From positions 186,001-250,000 of the forward strand of contig CP114125.1 of assembly GCA_029959195.1 (NCBI GenBank): DNA of 64,000 nt, read 5' to 3'. The DNA is from Dictyophora rubrovolvata. Lineage: Eukaryota > Basidiomycota > Agaricomycetes > Phallales > Phallaceae. The position numbers and the translations under genes were made by a program. Every line of letters starts with the position of its first letter. The stretch's first letter is position 1. The notes under the pieces were generated by a model. That model did not search any database and was not told the DNA's origin. It saw nothing but the letters and a program-made list of their open reading frames with translations. Of the stretch, positions 10,182 to 22,069 are shown in pieces.

Positions 10182-11729
10182 ATGGGTGATAGTGGTCCAA
10201 TTTTCACTTTTAACACACTAGTAACGATGCTTGACCGCGTTCCATATGAATTATTCAGCAAAATTGTCAAGTTCTCATATACCAGTTATTCATTCCACTC
10301 ATTCAACTATTCTCTTAACCTTGACGAGATGAGTGTGCCCCCGATCAAGGCAACGCATGTTTGTCGTTTGTGGAGGACCGCACTTCTATCCGATCCAACT
10401 ATGTGGACCTGCATCATACTCACTGGGAGGAACAAAATGTACCTGGATCAATTGAACGAAACGCTTTATCGTTCTGGATCTTGCCCGTTGCACGTCTTTG
10501 TTGACCATTATGACGATCTGTTCGACCCGTATTTTATTGTTTATCCGCACATGCTTTCTGTCATTTCCCAACAAATGCACAGATGTCGGCAACTCCAAAT
10601 AGTAATATCAGCACAACTATCACCTTTTGTCCTTCACTTCCTCGACAAACCTGTCCCTATGCTACAAAAATTCTATCTCGATGTTTTCAAGGATGAAGGC
10701 AGCAGTTTGGAGCCAAAGGATATTCTCAGAGGAATTCATGAAATCTTGTTTTCTGGACACGCGCCCAATCTCGAACATGCACGTCTTCAAATTTCCGGTG
10801 GTTTGGACAATCTTCAATTATCTCTTTTCAATAATCTGTCGAGTCTTCATCTTTTTTTTGTCCCGGACACTGTCATCCACGGTGACATACTGCTGGACAT
10901 TTTTCAATCATCACCCTGTCTTCGTATGCTCAACATCCTGTGGTACTTCGTAAGACAAGAACCTGTCTTGTCGATGCCTTCCAACCGCCGCATTCCCTTG
11001 CCGCATCTACAAGACCTCTCGCTCCGAGGCAGTTGTAGGGTCGATATGGTGAATCTTGTTTTGGGACATCTCGAGTTTTCCATGGAGAATATCAAGTTCA
11101 ATATCACATGCCACGATTCTCACCCCAGAATCTCTGAGTCAACCCTTTTATTACACTTCCTTTCTCAACGACGTTTCACTTTTTTCTCAATCAGTTTCAG
11201 CACCTCTAAACTGATGATAGACTTCATTGAGAAGATGGACCAAGGATCCGCCGATTCAGAATTTAGAACAATGTACGATTACATTCGTGCGCCTATGGTC
11301 GGTCTGCCCAAATTTTTGCAAACGTTCAATTTATTGGATATTACGCACATGTCCCTGGGATGTATTTCGTTGAGATGCGCGATTCTCAGAAGCATTTTGG
11401 TTTCGCTAGCAAATTTACGATATTTACTTATCCAACATGGGGATTTGGACGAGGATCTCCCTTTTCAAGACTGTCCAATTCAGATAACGTACTTAAGGGC
11501 ATTGGTGCCTCAGCGACAGCATTCCAGTCCTCAAGAACGAGCAAGTTCGGAATCGGACACAGATGATAGTAATACGGATTCTGAGCTGAGTATCATCGAG
11601 ACTTACCAAGGACAATTGTTTCCTTGCCCAGCTTTACGCACGCTCAAACTAATCCTCTCTAACGATCCTTTCTCAGCGAAAATGGATGAAGCCTATCTCC
11701 AAGCACTCTTCCGGTGTTCCAGGATTTGA
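10182..11729 (+). CDS. F-box protein, paralogue of the 8.3-9.9 kb gene, C-terminally shortened
   Basis: This is the mirror-image paralogue, with MLDRVPYELFSKIVKFSY at the F-box, ATHVCRLWRTALLSDPTMWT after it and the same LRR-like arrangement. ATG 10182 gives 515 residues; ATG 10227, at MLDRVPYE, aligns with the start of the paralogue and may be the real start. The frame stops at TGA 11727-11729 inside CSRI, exactly where the paralogue continues CSRIREQAGYP. After the TGA the same frame continues EQAGYPLKYIVNYSK and runs to a natural stop at 11853-11855, so one CGA-to-TGA type change has removed about 42 residues. Whether the shortened protein works is unknown. Confidence 0.8.
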   Translation: MGDSGPIFTFNTLVTMLDRVPYELFSKIVKFSYTSYSFHSFNYSLNLDEMSVPPIKATHVCRLWRTALLSDPTMWTCIILTGRNKMYLDQLNETLYRSGSCPLHVFVDHYDDLFDPYFIVYPHMLSVISQQMHRCRQLQIVISAQLSPFVLHFLDKPVPMLQKFYLDVFKDEGSSLEPKDILRGIHEILFSGHAPNLEHARLQISGGLDNLQLSLFNNLSSLHLFFVPDTVIHGDILLDIFQSSPCLRMLNILWYFVRQEPVLSMPSNRRIPLPHLQDLSLRGSCRVDMVNLVLGHLEFSMENIKFNITCHDSHPRISESTLLLHFLSQRRFTFFSISFSTSKLMIDFIEKMDQGSADSEFRTMYDYIRAPMVGLPKFLQTFNLLDITHMSLGCISLRCAILRSILVSLANLRYLLIQHGDLDEDLPFQDCPIQITYLRALVPQRQHSSPQERASSESDTDDSNTDSELSIIETYQGQLFPCPALRTLKLILSNDPFSAKMDEAYLQALFRCSRI

Positions 11730-11855
11730 GAACAAGCTGGATACCCATTGAAATATATAGTCAACTACTCTAAGTCTTTGGACTTAGCAGAAGACATTGA
11801 GGCATTGTTGCAGGCTTATGAAGGCTTTCCCATCGAGGTTCGGGCGGCTAGATGA

Positions 11856-12715
11856 GAACATGTAAAATAATTTAAGTAAAATTGCTTAGGATATTTTCTT
11901 TGTGATATGAACAACACGGCCACCCCCTTGGGAGAACATCGTTATATTTTTCTTAGAACGCCTTGCGTGAGCAAACGCGTATGCGAAGCAGCCACGCGTT
12001 CATTCCCTTGAATTACATATGCAAGGGATTTCCGGTCCCGTATTGTATTGATCCACCCCTACTCCATATTCAAGGTCCCGGGGCTCTTTCCCGGTCTGTC
12101 CTCTATTGCGAGGGTGACATTGGTATTGTCAAAACCTTGGTAAGTTTTGTTCTAATAGTTGGTCAGGCATGAATATTAACACAACGGACTGGTATTTAAG
12201 TTTGTGAAAATGTGCTTTTAACTGGTGCCACTCCTAAGCGTGCAAAATAAGTACGGTTTTCTTCGCTGGATATGTACGGTTTTTTGCTGCCAGATGGATT
12301 TGATTATTCTGGGCCGTGGTTTTCGTGCACAAAGTTTTAAGGTAGCTTCGGATTACAAAATATTAAGTAATGACTAGTGTGAGGTGTTCCTTTGAAGCAA
12401 CCTTTCAACGAAATGGACAGCTCTTACGAATCCTTCAAAATCGTAGGCCTGGATATAATCACGTTACTCTACCATTACGGTAGGAGTCTAGATCCATTCA
12501 GTAATTGATTGCGATTAGTCTACCACTATTTATCTATTGTTAAGCAGTCCCTTCATGGAACCTATCAAAGCACTTCCAGACAGTGCAGAATCTTGTCGGA
12601 CCCCAACTCCCACCATTTTATGAAAGAATCTCCTGCATAGAGTTTGAAATAGCGTCTTCTCTCGAGTCTTTCCTTTTCGATAACACGTTATAGACCTACA
12701 CATTACCGCTGTGGA
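11856..12715. other. Intergenic, nothing recognised beyond duplication flank
   Basis: The first 150 bp belong to the F-box inverted duplication. The remainder has only short unrelated open frames. Confidence 0.4.
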
Positions 12716-12810
12716 GACTGGACTAAATGCTAAAGGCACATCAGATTCAATCAGGTTCCCACAGTAAGCGCCTCATCCCCCACTCGCACCCATAGGTTTC
12801 GCGTCCATTT
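12716..12810 (+). repeat. Copy of the MULE transposon 5' leader
   Basis: About 95 bp here (CACATCAGATT, GGTTCCCACAGTAAG, CCCCCACTCGCACCCA) match the minus-strand sequence at about 22010-22115, immediately upstream of the MULE transposase start. The match ends around 12810, after which the sequences differ. It is an isolated fragment of a related element. Confidence 0.75.
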
Positions 12811-12890
12811 GCATGTCAAGCTAGCTCAGCTTTTTCATGGATTGGGATACTATTTATCAATCATTCTGTGCTACAGACATACTACTTAAG

Positions 12891-13320
12891 TCATTTGTCC
12901 CTGATTTGGTAGCCCATAGTATGCCTCGAAGCCCGCCTTTCCTGTCTATCCCTTGGCCAGGTAGTTTGTCGGACACGGCGGGTTGATTCGACTTGTTTTA
13001 TAGTCTTCGTAAAATTTTGAACAGTTTTTCCAATGCCGCTAATGAAACTCCTTAGCCAGATGGGATTTCCGAATTTTATCTGCTCTTCTATCACTCCCAC
13101 CGCTTCTTTCCAAGCTGCTAGCTGCTCAGATGCCATCTGCTGCAGTGTTGAAACCTGTTATAATATAAGTTCAGAACTTTAAGTCCATTTTTGCCAATAC
13201 TCTCACTTGGTCCTCAGCATCACTTTCTCCTCCCGCATTCTCTGACAGGTTGGCTGCATCAGAATTTGGAAAATCGAGGTCGGAGCTTGTGTTCCCTACG
13301 TCGCTGATGACACTTGAGCG
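12891..13320 (-). CDS. Possible two-exon gene of unknown function
   Basis: On the minus strand a Ser/Asp-rich exon (VISDVGNTSSDLDF to GGESDAEDQ) joins by a clean GT-AG intron (about 13156-13207) to VSTLQQMASEQLAAWKEAV, GNPIWLRSFISG and a basic tail ending GYQIRDK. Further upstream, across another possible intron, a GC-rich patch at 13320-13400 encodes RGRPRAKF, which resembles an AT-hook core. No family recognised. Its position beside transposon fragments makes a mobile-element-associated gene or a relic equally likely. Confidence 0.35.
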
Positions 13321-14018
13321 GGCTACAAGAATTTAGCGCGCGGCCTACCGCGCTGCCGCGACAGTGTACCGCGCGAGCCCCACCCGCCGCCCGCTGCAAA
13401 ATGTGCCCTCCTAGTGGCTGCATTGATTATAGGAGGAACATGTGCTGGCCCCGAAGTGACAGAATCGGGCTGAATATGCTTATCTTGAAATATTGAATCT
13501 ACAGAAGTATTTGAGTTACTTGAAGTTATCATATAAAGGAAAACATATATGAGGATAATCAGGATGTATAAAATAGCCGAATGGTTCACCTGGTATATAT
13601 AAATATCATAAGCTACCGAGTATTTTACTTAGAAGATGATGACCTCTTTGATTATATCCAGGTAACATTCTTGGAGGATATGAATCTGCCTGATATATTC
13701 CAGCAACTAGAAAGCAACAAGTCAGTCAGAATATTGAGTTGGTGTAAACTCAACTAACTCTTTTCTTTGGGTTTTCCAGTAGAAGAGAAATGATTGGCTA
13801 GAAATGCAGCCGACTGCTGATATAGATATGTGAACCAATCCTGTATTTACAATTTAATTATTAGACTTATATAGCTTATATCAGAAAAGTAAACACCCGA
13901 ACCATTAAAATATTAATAAATATATCAAATTGATAATAAGCAGTTGTCCAATAGCGAAGCAAGTGCTTTGAACAATGCTTATCTAATGGCGTGGTAAAGA
14001 TTCCTTACATGGCAACTC
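13321..14018. other. GC-rich patch followed by AT-rich intergenic DNA
   Basis: Positions 13320-13400 are strikingly GC-rich (GCGCGCGGCC, ACCGCGCTGCCGCGAC) compared with the AT-rich surroundings. Nothing else recognisable. Confidence 0.4.
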
Positions 14019-14590
14019 ACTGTCACGCCCTGCATGCCCCAGAGTCCAAACCCAGACTATTCCGAATCCCGTACTACATACCCTGTATTTCCCCTTAACT
14101 CTGAGACCATACTCCATCCGTACTCCATCCATACTCCGTATCAGACACCTTCCTTAAGGGGATGTGTATTCTGGTCGCTTAGTAATAAGGTACCTGGTTG
14201 TCATCTTGGCCTGCACTAGTCAATTCCCACTTTCTCTTATTTGTCATTATCCCCATTTACATAGTTCCGCTCCCTCCTGTATTTAAACCCCAGCTCCCTC
14301 AGCTGTGGATCCTCAGTCGGAATATAATCAGTTTAATCAGTTACTCTCTCATATCTAGTCCGTCTCATACTCTTAATCTGTATTGCGTAGTTGACTCGGA
14401 CTTAATGTTCGAGTCAACTCATACTTGTCGCTCACGTTGTCTTCGACAATGTGGACTTGTACTCTGTTGTCATATCACACATTGTCGGACTTGTACGTAC
14501 TTGCATACTTCCTCGTATTCCGAAATTGAGGGATATCGTAAGCTGGGCGAGTGGGTGCAACATATAAGTTGAAGCCAAGTCCCTCACCCC
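14019..14590 (+). mobile_element. LTR-like sequence, left member of an inverted pair (fossil)
   Basis: The sequence begins TGTCACGCCC, a common LTR 5' end, carries a TATTTAAACC promoter-like box near 14280, and ends near CAAGTCCCTCACCCC. A diverged copy in opposite orientation lies at 15047-15620. It is treated as an LTR-retrotransposon fossil; the family (Ty3 or Ty1 type) is not determinable because no coding domain was identified. Confidence 0.55.
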
Positions 14591-15046
14591 GTTGTCGCGC
14601 ACCAAAACCTTCCTCAATTGGTGATTAGGCTGCTTATCCAAAGCGGACATTCAAATCCTCCCTTCCTAGAAAGCGACTATCAACTTACCCAAATTCCCTT
14701 ATTCAAATAACAATAAAATGTTCAATCTTCATCTCTCATTCACATTCACGATTAGAAATCCTACCTCTTTCCCAGACACCCAAGATTCTTCCCCAGAAGA
14801 TGTTATCCCTCCGATACTTCGTTATACTCATGATAGTCCTTGTACTCATGATCTGGATATCAAGACTACTTTGTTCACTTATTATTCCCCAACGCCTATC
14901 CTCCAAATTGACCCCACGACTCTTCTCCCAGTCTACTCACACAAGGTTCCTAGAAGTATTGTTATGTACGGTGGTCCGAAGCTATTCCGGATAGTTCTGA
15001 AGAAGTCCGGACCACGGGGTCAGACGGGAGATGGAGTACTGAAGTA

Positions 15047-15620
15047 CAGGGTGAGGGACTTGGCTTCAACTTATATGTTGCGCCCACTCACCCAGCTTAT
15101 GATATCCCTCAATTTCGGAATACGAGGAAGTATGCAAGTATGTACAAGTCCGACAACGTGTGATACGACAACAGAGTACAAGTCCACGTCGTCAAAGACG
15201 ATGTGAACGATAAGTACGAGTTGACTTTGAATGTTAAGTCTGAGCCAACTACACAATACGGATTAAGAGTACGAGACGGACTGGAGATGAGAGAGTAACT
15301 GATTAAACTGATTATATTCAGACTGAGGATCCACAGCTGGGGAGCTGGGGTTTAAATACAGGAAGGAGCGGAACTATGGAAATGGGGATAACAACAAATA
15401 AGGAAAGGTGGAAACTGACTAGTGTGAGCCAAGATGATGATAATATAATCTAGGTACCTTGTTACTAAGCGCACAGGACAGAATTCTCCATAAGGAAATT
15501 CTGTGATACGGGGTATGGACAAGAACATGGAGTGCGGAATCAGGGGAGTGGGATGGAATAGAGTACGGAGTTCAGATATGTCCAGATTTGGACTACGGGG
15601 CATGCTGATGTGAGTGTGCA
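15047..15620 (-). mobile_element. LTR-like sequence, right member of an inverted pair (fossil)
   Basis: Reverse complement of much of 14019-14590: both contain AACTTATATGTTG, CCTCAATTTCGGAATACG and GTGGATCCTCAG in mirrored order. The copies differ at many sites, so the insertion is old or arose from two diverged family members. The 456-bp spacer between them holds no recognised domain. Confidence 0.55.
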
Positions 15621-18600
15621 GGAGATAAACAGAAGATCTTCAGGGAACCAAATCTGTGTTTAGAGTGTAGAGCGAAATGATATAAGATAATAGCAGTTGA
15701 GTATGAGGTTGTTTGACATTGAAAAGAACAAAATTAAGTGAGCAATGACAGATGAATCAAGAGGTCTCTGTCTCCTAAGTATAGCTTCGAAAATCACCAA
15801 TAAAGCGACTTAGAAACTTATTTTCTCTCTGGAAAATACTGGGAAGTGCAATACTGGTTTATTCTTCGTCTAAACGACGAGTTTATATATGCTTTTACAG
15901 TGAAATTTCTGACACTAAATCGGAACTTCTACTTAAGTGTGAATTTGAAGAAGACATAAGAAACATGAAAATAAAACAAGGAAAAGACAAATGGAGATGA
16001 AGGGAGAGTGTTGCGTAACGGAAATTAGAATAAAACAAAACAAAATGTAAGGATATGGAATATAGATCAAGATGGGAATGCAAGGAAATGAAGAAAAACC
16101 GAGGAAAAAGGATTGGGAACAGGAACAAGGACAGCCAAAACAAAATATGATTAATTAAGCCAGGATATTGTTTAGAGCCAGAGTGTTGGTTTGAACACAT
16201 TATTTGTAATGTATTAGTCTCGGTGAATAAGCATATAAGAGGTTCCATGCCTTGTGGAAGCCAAGACAGGGTGTCTAATTGGTAGCATGTGACTCGAGGA
16301 GGGGGCTGTGCCAAGGCTATGAAATACCTCGATCGATGGAAAAACCGGCCTGGAAAGTGGCGTTTCGACATGATTAAATAATAATAAATCCAGTGTATAA
16401 TTTCCACAGTCGAATTCATAGAAATAATGAGCATTTGAGTGAAGTTCGAGCAGGAGAAGGTGATGCAGAGTATGGGGAGAAGAGAAATAATGATTTTCTT
16501 AGTGCCAATAAAATACACTCATCATGATGTTTTTCCTTCTGGCTTGTTTGCACCCTCAACAACGCGGGGTGTGACAAGTATCTATAAATGTCGAAGTTCA
16601 GATATCATACATCCCTTCTTGGCATTCGGAAGAGAAGTCTACATTGAGAAGGAATTAAGATGGTTTACAGTAACTCATGTTTATTCTACACCAGAATCAG
16701 CCTTACAAGATTCATACCATGTCTGGTTAACAACACAAGTTGGGTTAGAATATATGATAATGGTTCTGGACATTCCTAGTCGATGGATCCTATCATCATG
16801 CAATCACCAACTGGTCTTAGGATTCTATTGACCTGCCAATCCCCTTCCCAAAGAACCAACAAACTCCTTGTCTAACCATAATTCACCTCCCCTATCTCTG
16901 ACTTCTTCCGATTTAACAATACGCCCTCCTCGATATCAACAAACAATCCGCACACTTTGACATGTTTGTTCTGGATTCCTAGAACGAGCTTGATCAGTTT
17001 GGAACATAATAAAGAACAAAAATAACGTATAAGGGTAAACATCTATTTTAATCATCTAATCTCTTTTTGTTTCGGAGTTCCAAGTTTCTTCAGCCTTACT
17101 CTATCCCTTCACTACCATAATGATCGACCTCACAGCCTCTTACACCATAGCATCATCCAATCGCCCACATGGCGATTTCAAAACAGTCATACGAGAATAC
17201 GTCTTCCGCCGAAAAGGACTAATCGATGTCAACGAAGAAACCTTGTTATCCTTTCATGATGGGTACATCTAACATACGCTCTACTACGATGATTTAAGGT
17301 TACCGCTGTCATGTATTTCATGATTTCCTCCCTTATCTACCCAAAAACAAGTATTTTCTTTATTCTTTTTTTTAGTTCCTGCTTGCTTTAATAATCCTTT
17401 ATTTGTAATGTATCTTATCTTTCAGGAACAGTCAGATGACTTAGTTCCAGGAACCCCTTTATTTTCTTATCATCTCTCTCCACTTCCCTGTCTCACTATA
17501 ATTTTCCCTGATCCACTATTATTCATTCACTTCCTTTTTAAGTAATTTCTTATCTTTCACATGATGTTTCTCTTACTAATGTTTGGAGCTATTTGTACTT
17601 GCTCAAGGTGTATAAATAGGGGCTCATTTCTCTTGTAATCATCTATCTTGTAACTACTGTTGTGCACCAAAGTGCTTATCAATCAAATTGGTCTTTTTCC
17701 TCTTATCTTTTTCTATTCTCAAGGACTTAGTAATAAGTCCCTATCTATCTCTACTAATTTGAACTTAATTCTTAAGTTCAAATCTTCCTTCAAGAGTCTC
17801 ACCTTCAATAACAGGACTTTTAGTTGCTGAACAATTCCTGAACAAAACTCTTTTTATATTTTATTAGGAACTAAGCCCATTCTAAATCTAAAACAAATCC
17901 CTCACAACCGCCAATACTTCATTTATATGATCAAGATCAATATCATATCAGAGTAAAGGGACATTTGTATGAACTTGCAGCATATCTACAGATGCATCGA
18001 GATGGACGGCTAGCTTGGCGACTCATCTTCCAACGATCTGTGCTTTTAGCCAGACAAGTCCTATTCCTTGATGCCCCTTTAGACGTGTTCCCATACCCTC
18101 CCAGTTTCTATTCTAATCCTCCTAATCCCCTTACTCCATCCCCTCGCTACGAGGCAACTAATTCAGTAACATTTTATTTGCCAACGACTAGACGATCTCG
18201 ACCAATGGAAGAAGAGGATGTACGACTCATAAAGAGGAGAAGAATAAGAGATTAAGAAAATGGAGGAATCGTTGCTGTAGCAGTATAGTGCGAAAATGGT
18301 AAAAAGGAGAGTATTGCTTTCTTCCAAATTGGGACTGTTTGTGTTTGTTGTACTTCTATTTCCTCCCTGAAAAATTCCTCATCGCTTGTTGTTCTCCCCA
18401 AATGTAACTCTTCCTCTCTTTTTCTTCTTTCTTTTTCTTTTATTGTGTCATGAAAACGGTTTACAATTGCTTATTGTTAAACCTCCTAAAAATTCCAAAA
18501 ATATTTCTTTTGTTCTAAATGGTATAAATACTGCATATAAATACATGTAACAGCAGCAATCTACCGGAACGGTTGTCTCAAGTTTAGTTCAGTTTAAGTC

Positions 18601-19030
18601 AAGTTCAAGTCAAGTTTCGTCTCTAGTCTATTTCTATGCTCACGTCTATTTCTTTGGATTACTCTGAGTGAGGCCTTGGAGTATAAACTCAACGATTCGT
18701 ATTGTCATTGAAGCCTTACTAACTTTAAACAGATTATCATTACTGTATTATCGACGGCGTATTGACACACCATTTTATCGCAAACTCACATTTATCGTCC
18801 CCCTCACACACACACGATTTTAGGATCATCATTTTTTTTGTTGTTGTTGGTTTTATATCGACACACACACACTCGCTAAATATCGTATTATTCCTCCACC
18901 CTCCTCCTTACGAAATCAGCACCAGGACCCACTCCATGGAGACTAGATGGCCTCAAACAAAATATCTTTGTAGTTTTTCCGATTGTATATATAGCTACAA
19001 CATTTAGCTATTATCTTCGGATCGTTACAA
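15621..19030. other. AT-rich transposon graveyard without intact genes
   Basis: Several stretches resemble LTR promoters or leaders, for example GTATAAATAGGGGCTC near 17612 and GGTATAAATACTGC near 18523, each followed by pyrimidine-rich leader sequence. Open frames at 16439-16831 and 17965-18255 gave no family match by eye. I see old retroelement debris here but cannot delimit elements. Confidence 0.35.
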
Positions 19031-19034
19031 CGGG

Positions 19035-19199
19035 CACTCAGTGCCTGTTGGAGGGAAAGAAGGGAATACGGAAGGAAGGGGGAATGCCAGAAATGGGATA
19101 AAATACGAGAAATAAGGAAATGAATAAGATAAACCAGAACTGAAGATAAACGAAGGAAAATAAGGGGACGACACTAGCATACCCTGACAGGAATGCCAT
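19035..19199 (+). mobile_element. Partial LTR, same family as the solo LTR at 20.3 kb (fossil)
   Basis: From GCACTCAGTGCCTGTTGGAG to GCATACCCTGACA the sequence parallels the 3' 155 bp of the LTR at 20272-20675. The 5' part of that LTR is absent here. It abuts the 3' side of the MULE transposase gene. Confidence 0.7.
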
Positions 19200-19220
19200 C
19201 ATTTTTCATGTGTGACCCAA

Positions 19221-22069
19221 CTAGGAAGTATCTTCCAAAGACATTGCTTTAACCATATAGTTTGGGACGACTCTTGTCTGAATTATCCACACGAGTTGAT
19301 CAAGTCGCAGTCGTATGTGATTGTGTAGGTAGTCATGCTTCAATTGCCGCCAAAAGTTTTCAACACTCATGGTTGTCCACCACCTTGGAAGATAAGGAGA
19401 AGTTGACCTGCTCCAGAGCTTCCATTTAACTGGTTGATACCAAGATGTCCAAAAATAACCCCAAACTTCCCAAAGCCCGCATGTAACGCAGAATTGGTAC
19501 ATCTCCCTAACAGCAACACTGTAAATTTCCCCAGCTGTGTGATGACCAGCATCGTCAGGAAAGGTGGGATGTTGGCAAAAATGTTTGGTGAAAAGGTGAA
19601 GAAGTTGATGACGGTGAACAGCAGGACAAAAAACATATTTTGGGTCACATGCCTGGGTTTCACCTTCTTCAAACATCCAGTCCGGGCCATCTTCATCATC
19701 CGTTCCATTAGCATCAGATTCATCGTGTTCAGTTGATTCAATCATGGTCTGCAATTCCAAGTCGTCATCTTCCTCCTCAATGAGCTCTTCCTCAGTTGGC
19801 AATTGTGTTCTTTGTGTCGCTGGGGGGATATGGATTTTCATACATTCTCAGCCTGGAGCAGACAATACGTATGTTTTTCCATTGAACCGAACTTTTAACA
19901 GGGGTATCATTGTCTCTGCAACATAGAAGCCATTAGTTGGCTAAGTAAAGTCTTTCAACTCAAATATTTTTCTTCTCAAAAGTGAATACATACTGTTTTT
20001 CCTTTATACTGCACAACTGGCATGAAGTCACGGTCAATCCATGGAAACTTGTTGAACGCGGCTTCAGCATCATAAAAAGCTGGCATCCTCCGGAGTATTG
20101 ATAAGCGTTTCTTTACTGCAGTAACTGCATGCCAAAAACATAGTTGGTATTTCAACATAGACACAGTTGACAGCATGCTGTTGATTTCGGATGAGTTTTT
20201 ATCTGAAAGGCCAATGATGGGTGATAGGTCATATTTCGACATGAAGTGTTGTAAAAATGCTGTTAAATAGCTGTCAGGGCTACTCTCTCAGACTAGAGGG
20301 AGGGGATCCTAAGCAAGATATATTCTAGGAATAATACTAACTCACCTAGAGGGAGGGGATCCTAAGAGAACAAACTTAGGGATCCCTCCTCTAGGGCTAC
20401 TAACTATATACTATGAAAAACGGTGAAGGCCACACATGGCCTTCGGTTCATGGACTGGGCGCAGATACACGCCGGTCCCAGACTTTTAGCTGGGGCCTAG
20501 GCCATGGCTCTGATGAGAACGCACTCAGCGCCTGTTGGAGGAAAAATGGGAATATGGAAGGAGAGGGAAATGCAAGAGATGGGATAGAATACGAGAAATA
20601 TGGAAATAAATAAAATAGACCAGAACCGAAGATAAATGTAGAAAAATAAGGGGACGACGCTAGCATACCCTGACAATAGCGTTCAAGTCCTCCAAGTTCA
20701 CTGTTGTTGTTAGACTGGAGCAAGCAGAAACCTAAGGGTAAACCAGTGCCATATGCTTCACCAAGTAGCGCAAATAGCTCAAATCGAGAACCATTTGTTT
20801 CCCCTAACTCACTGTAAGTATTTGAAAGCTATATTGTAAGCAGAACGTACATGTGGAATCTAATGCAACTTCACAAATCCTTCCACCCCAATGAAAGAGC
20901 ATATCCAGTAGACACCAGGCCAAGGCCATGAAACCTTCTTCAGCTAGCAAAGTAATTTGTTTGGCCCAGTAAACCCCTGGCTGACCTGTATTATCTTCGT
21001 GACTTTTAAGCAGATTAACTGCTGACTTCAATTGATCATTGTCCGTTTTCCAAATAGATTCATTAATCTTTGGCCAAACATAATATACTGCTCTTCGTGA
21101 AAACTGTGGATTTGGGATTCTTTTCACAATTTCGTCCCATAACTTTAAAAAAACATTAGCTTAATTCTTAAAATTTACAAATGAAATATCACTTGAGAGA
21201 CAGATTCTCATTGATTGCTTTCAACGTAAGCTTTGATATCATCTGGTATTGCGATTGAATAATAGGGAATGTGATCGCATCTGTGGTGTAATTTGACAAT
21301 TGCGCCTGGCTGTTCATGATCAATTGAGATGTGGAGCCAGCCGTTGCATTTAAATACAGCCATTGGCTGTCTATCTCGCTGTTTCATTGCATTTGGATTC
21401 TTTTCATATAAGCACTGACATGCTATATTTTGCACACAATGGTATATATAGTGTGTCTTCTTAGATGTAGCCGTTTCAAATTTTGAGTCAAATCTAGAAC
21501 ATCATGTGATACAGTGTATGGCATGCATTGTGCCTAGTAAAGCACACAATTACATACCTGAAAAAATAACCCATTGTCTCACCAATCATCTCAGCTAATT
21601 TGTGGGCCCTTTCACGGTAATCAGGCTCGGAAGCCACTTCATGGCTGGCCAATGTAAGATGGACCTCCATATCAACAATATTGTTTTTCGAAGCCAAGAC
21701 ATCCACAAACTCCTTCAAGCTGCAAGACAATGATGCACAACGACTTGTGAGTACCGTTCCTGAAGGACCTATGTTTTCCTTTTCTAAGTCTTCCTCATGG
21801 TGCACTTTCTTGTATCTTCAACTGCTGTCTTGACAAGTATCACAGGTCTTTGTGCAACCGGTACCTTTCTCAGGTCCTTGTTTACAGACAGGAAATGCTG
21901 TTATTGGCCGAACATTTTCACATTTGGCACAACGGCGATTTTGAGCACTGGCTAATTCATCGGCCATCAAGGATGCAGGGGCCTGTGTGAGAATGCAGAC
22001 GTGTTTCGTGAACAGACGCGAAACCAATGGGTGCGAGTGGGGGATGAGGTGCTTACTGTGGGAACCCAA
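19221..22069 (-). mobile_element. MULE-type DNA transposase gene, interrupted by a solo LTR
   Basis: Minus-strand exons run from an N-terminal zinc-ribbon-like part (MADELASAQNRRCAKC, then CTKTCDTCQ) through ASLSCSLKEFVDVLASK and WDEIVKRIPNPQFSRR to the catalytic region ALDSTCTF, LGEAYGTGLPLGFCLL, DLSPIIGLSDKN and MLKYQLCFWHAVTAVKKRL. The last resembles the MULE core CxxHH-type block. The C-terminal part includes MSVENFWRQLKHDYLHNH and RLDQLVWIIQTRV, common to mushroom MULE proteins, and stops at 19221. Introns are GT-AG. The frame is interrupted by the LTR at 20272-20675, which splits LGGLERY from LTAFLQHF, so this copy cannot encode full-length transposase. A MULE leader fragment also lies at 12.7 kb. 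Terminal inverted repeats were not delimited. Confidence 0.8.
20272..20675 (+). mobile_element. Solo LTR with 5-bp target duplication (fossil)
   Basis: The 404-bp unit begins TGTCAGGG and ends CCCTGACA, a perfect 8-bp terminal inverted repeat of LTR type. It is flanked on both sides by ATAGC (20267-20271 and 20676-20680), a 5-bp target-site duplication. No internal retroelement domain remains, so it is a solo LTR left by recombination. It contains two copies of AGAGGGAGGGGATCCTAAG. The intact duplication suggests a moderately young insertion, younger than the MULE it entered. Confidence 0.9.

Larger units (their letters stand above)
8150..12010. repeat. Inverted segmental duplication carrying two F-box genes
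   Basis: The two F-box genes point away from a centre near 10.05 kb. Similarity runs beyond the coding regions: a 3'-flank sequence around 8160-8215 (GTGGCTGCTTCGC, then CGCGTTTGC) recurs in reverse complement around 11965-12000. The arms are diverged, not identical, so the duplication is not recent. Confidence 0.7.
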
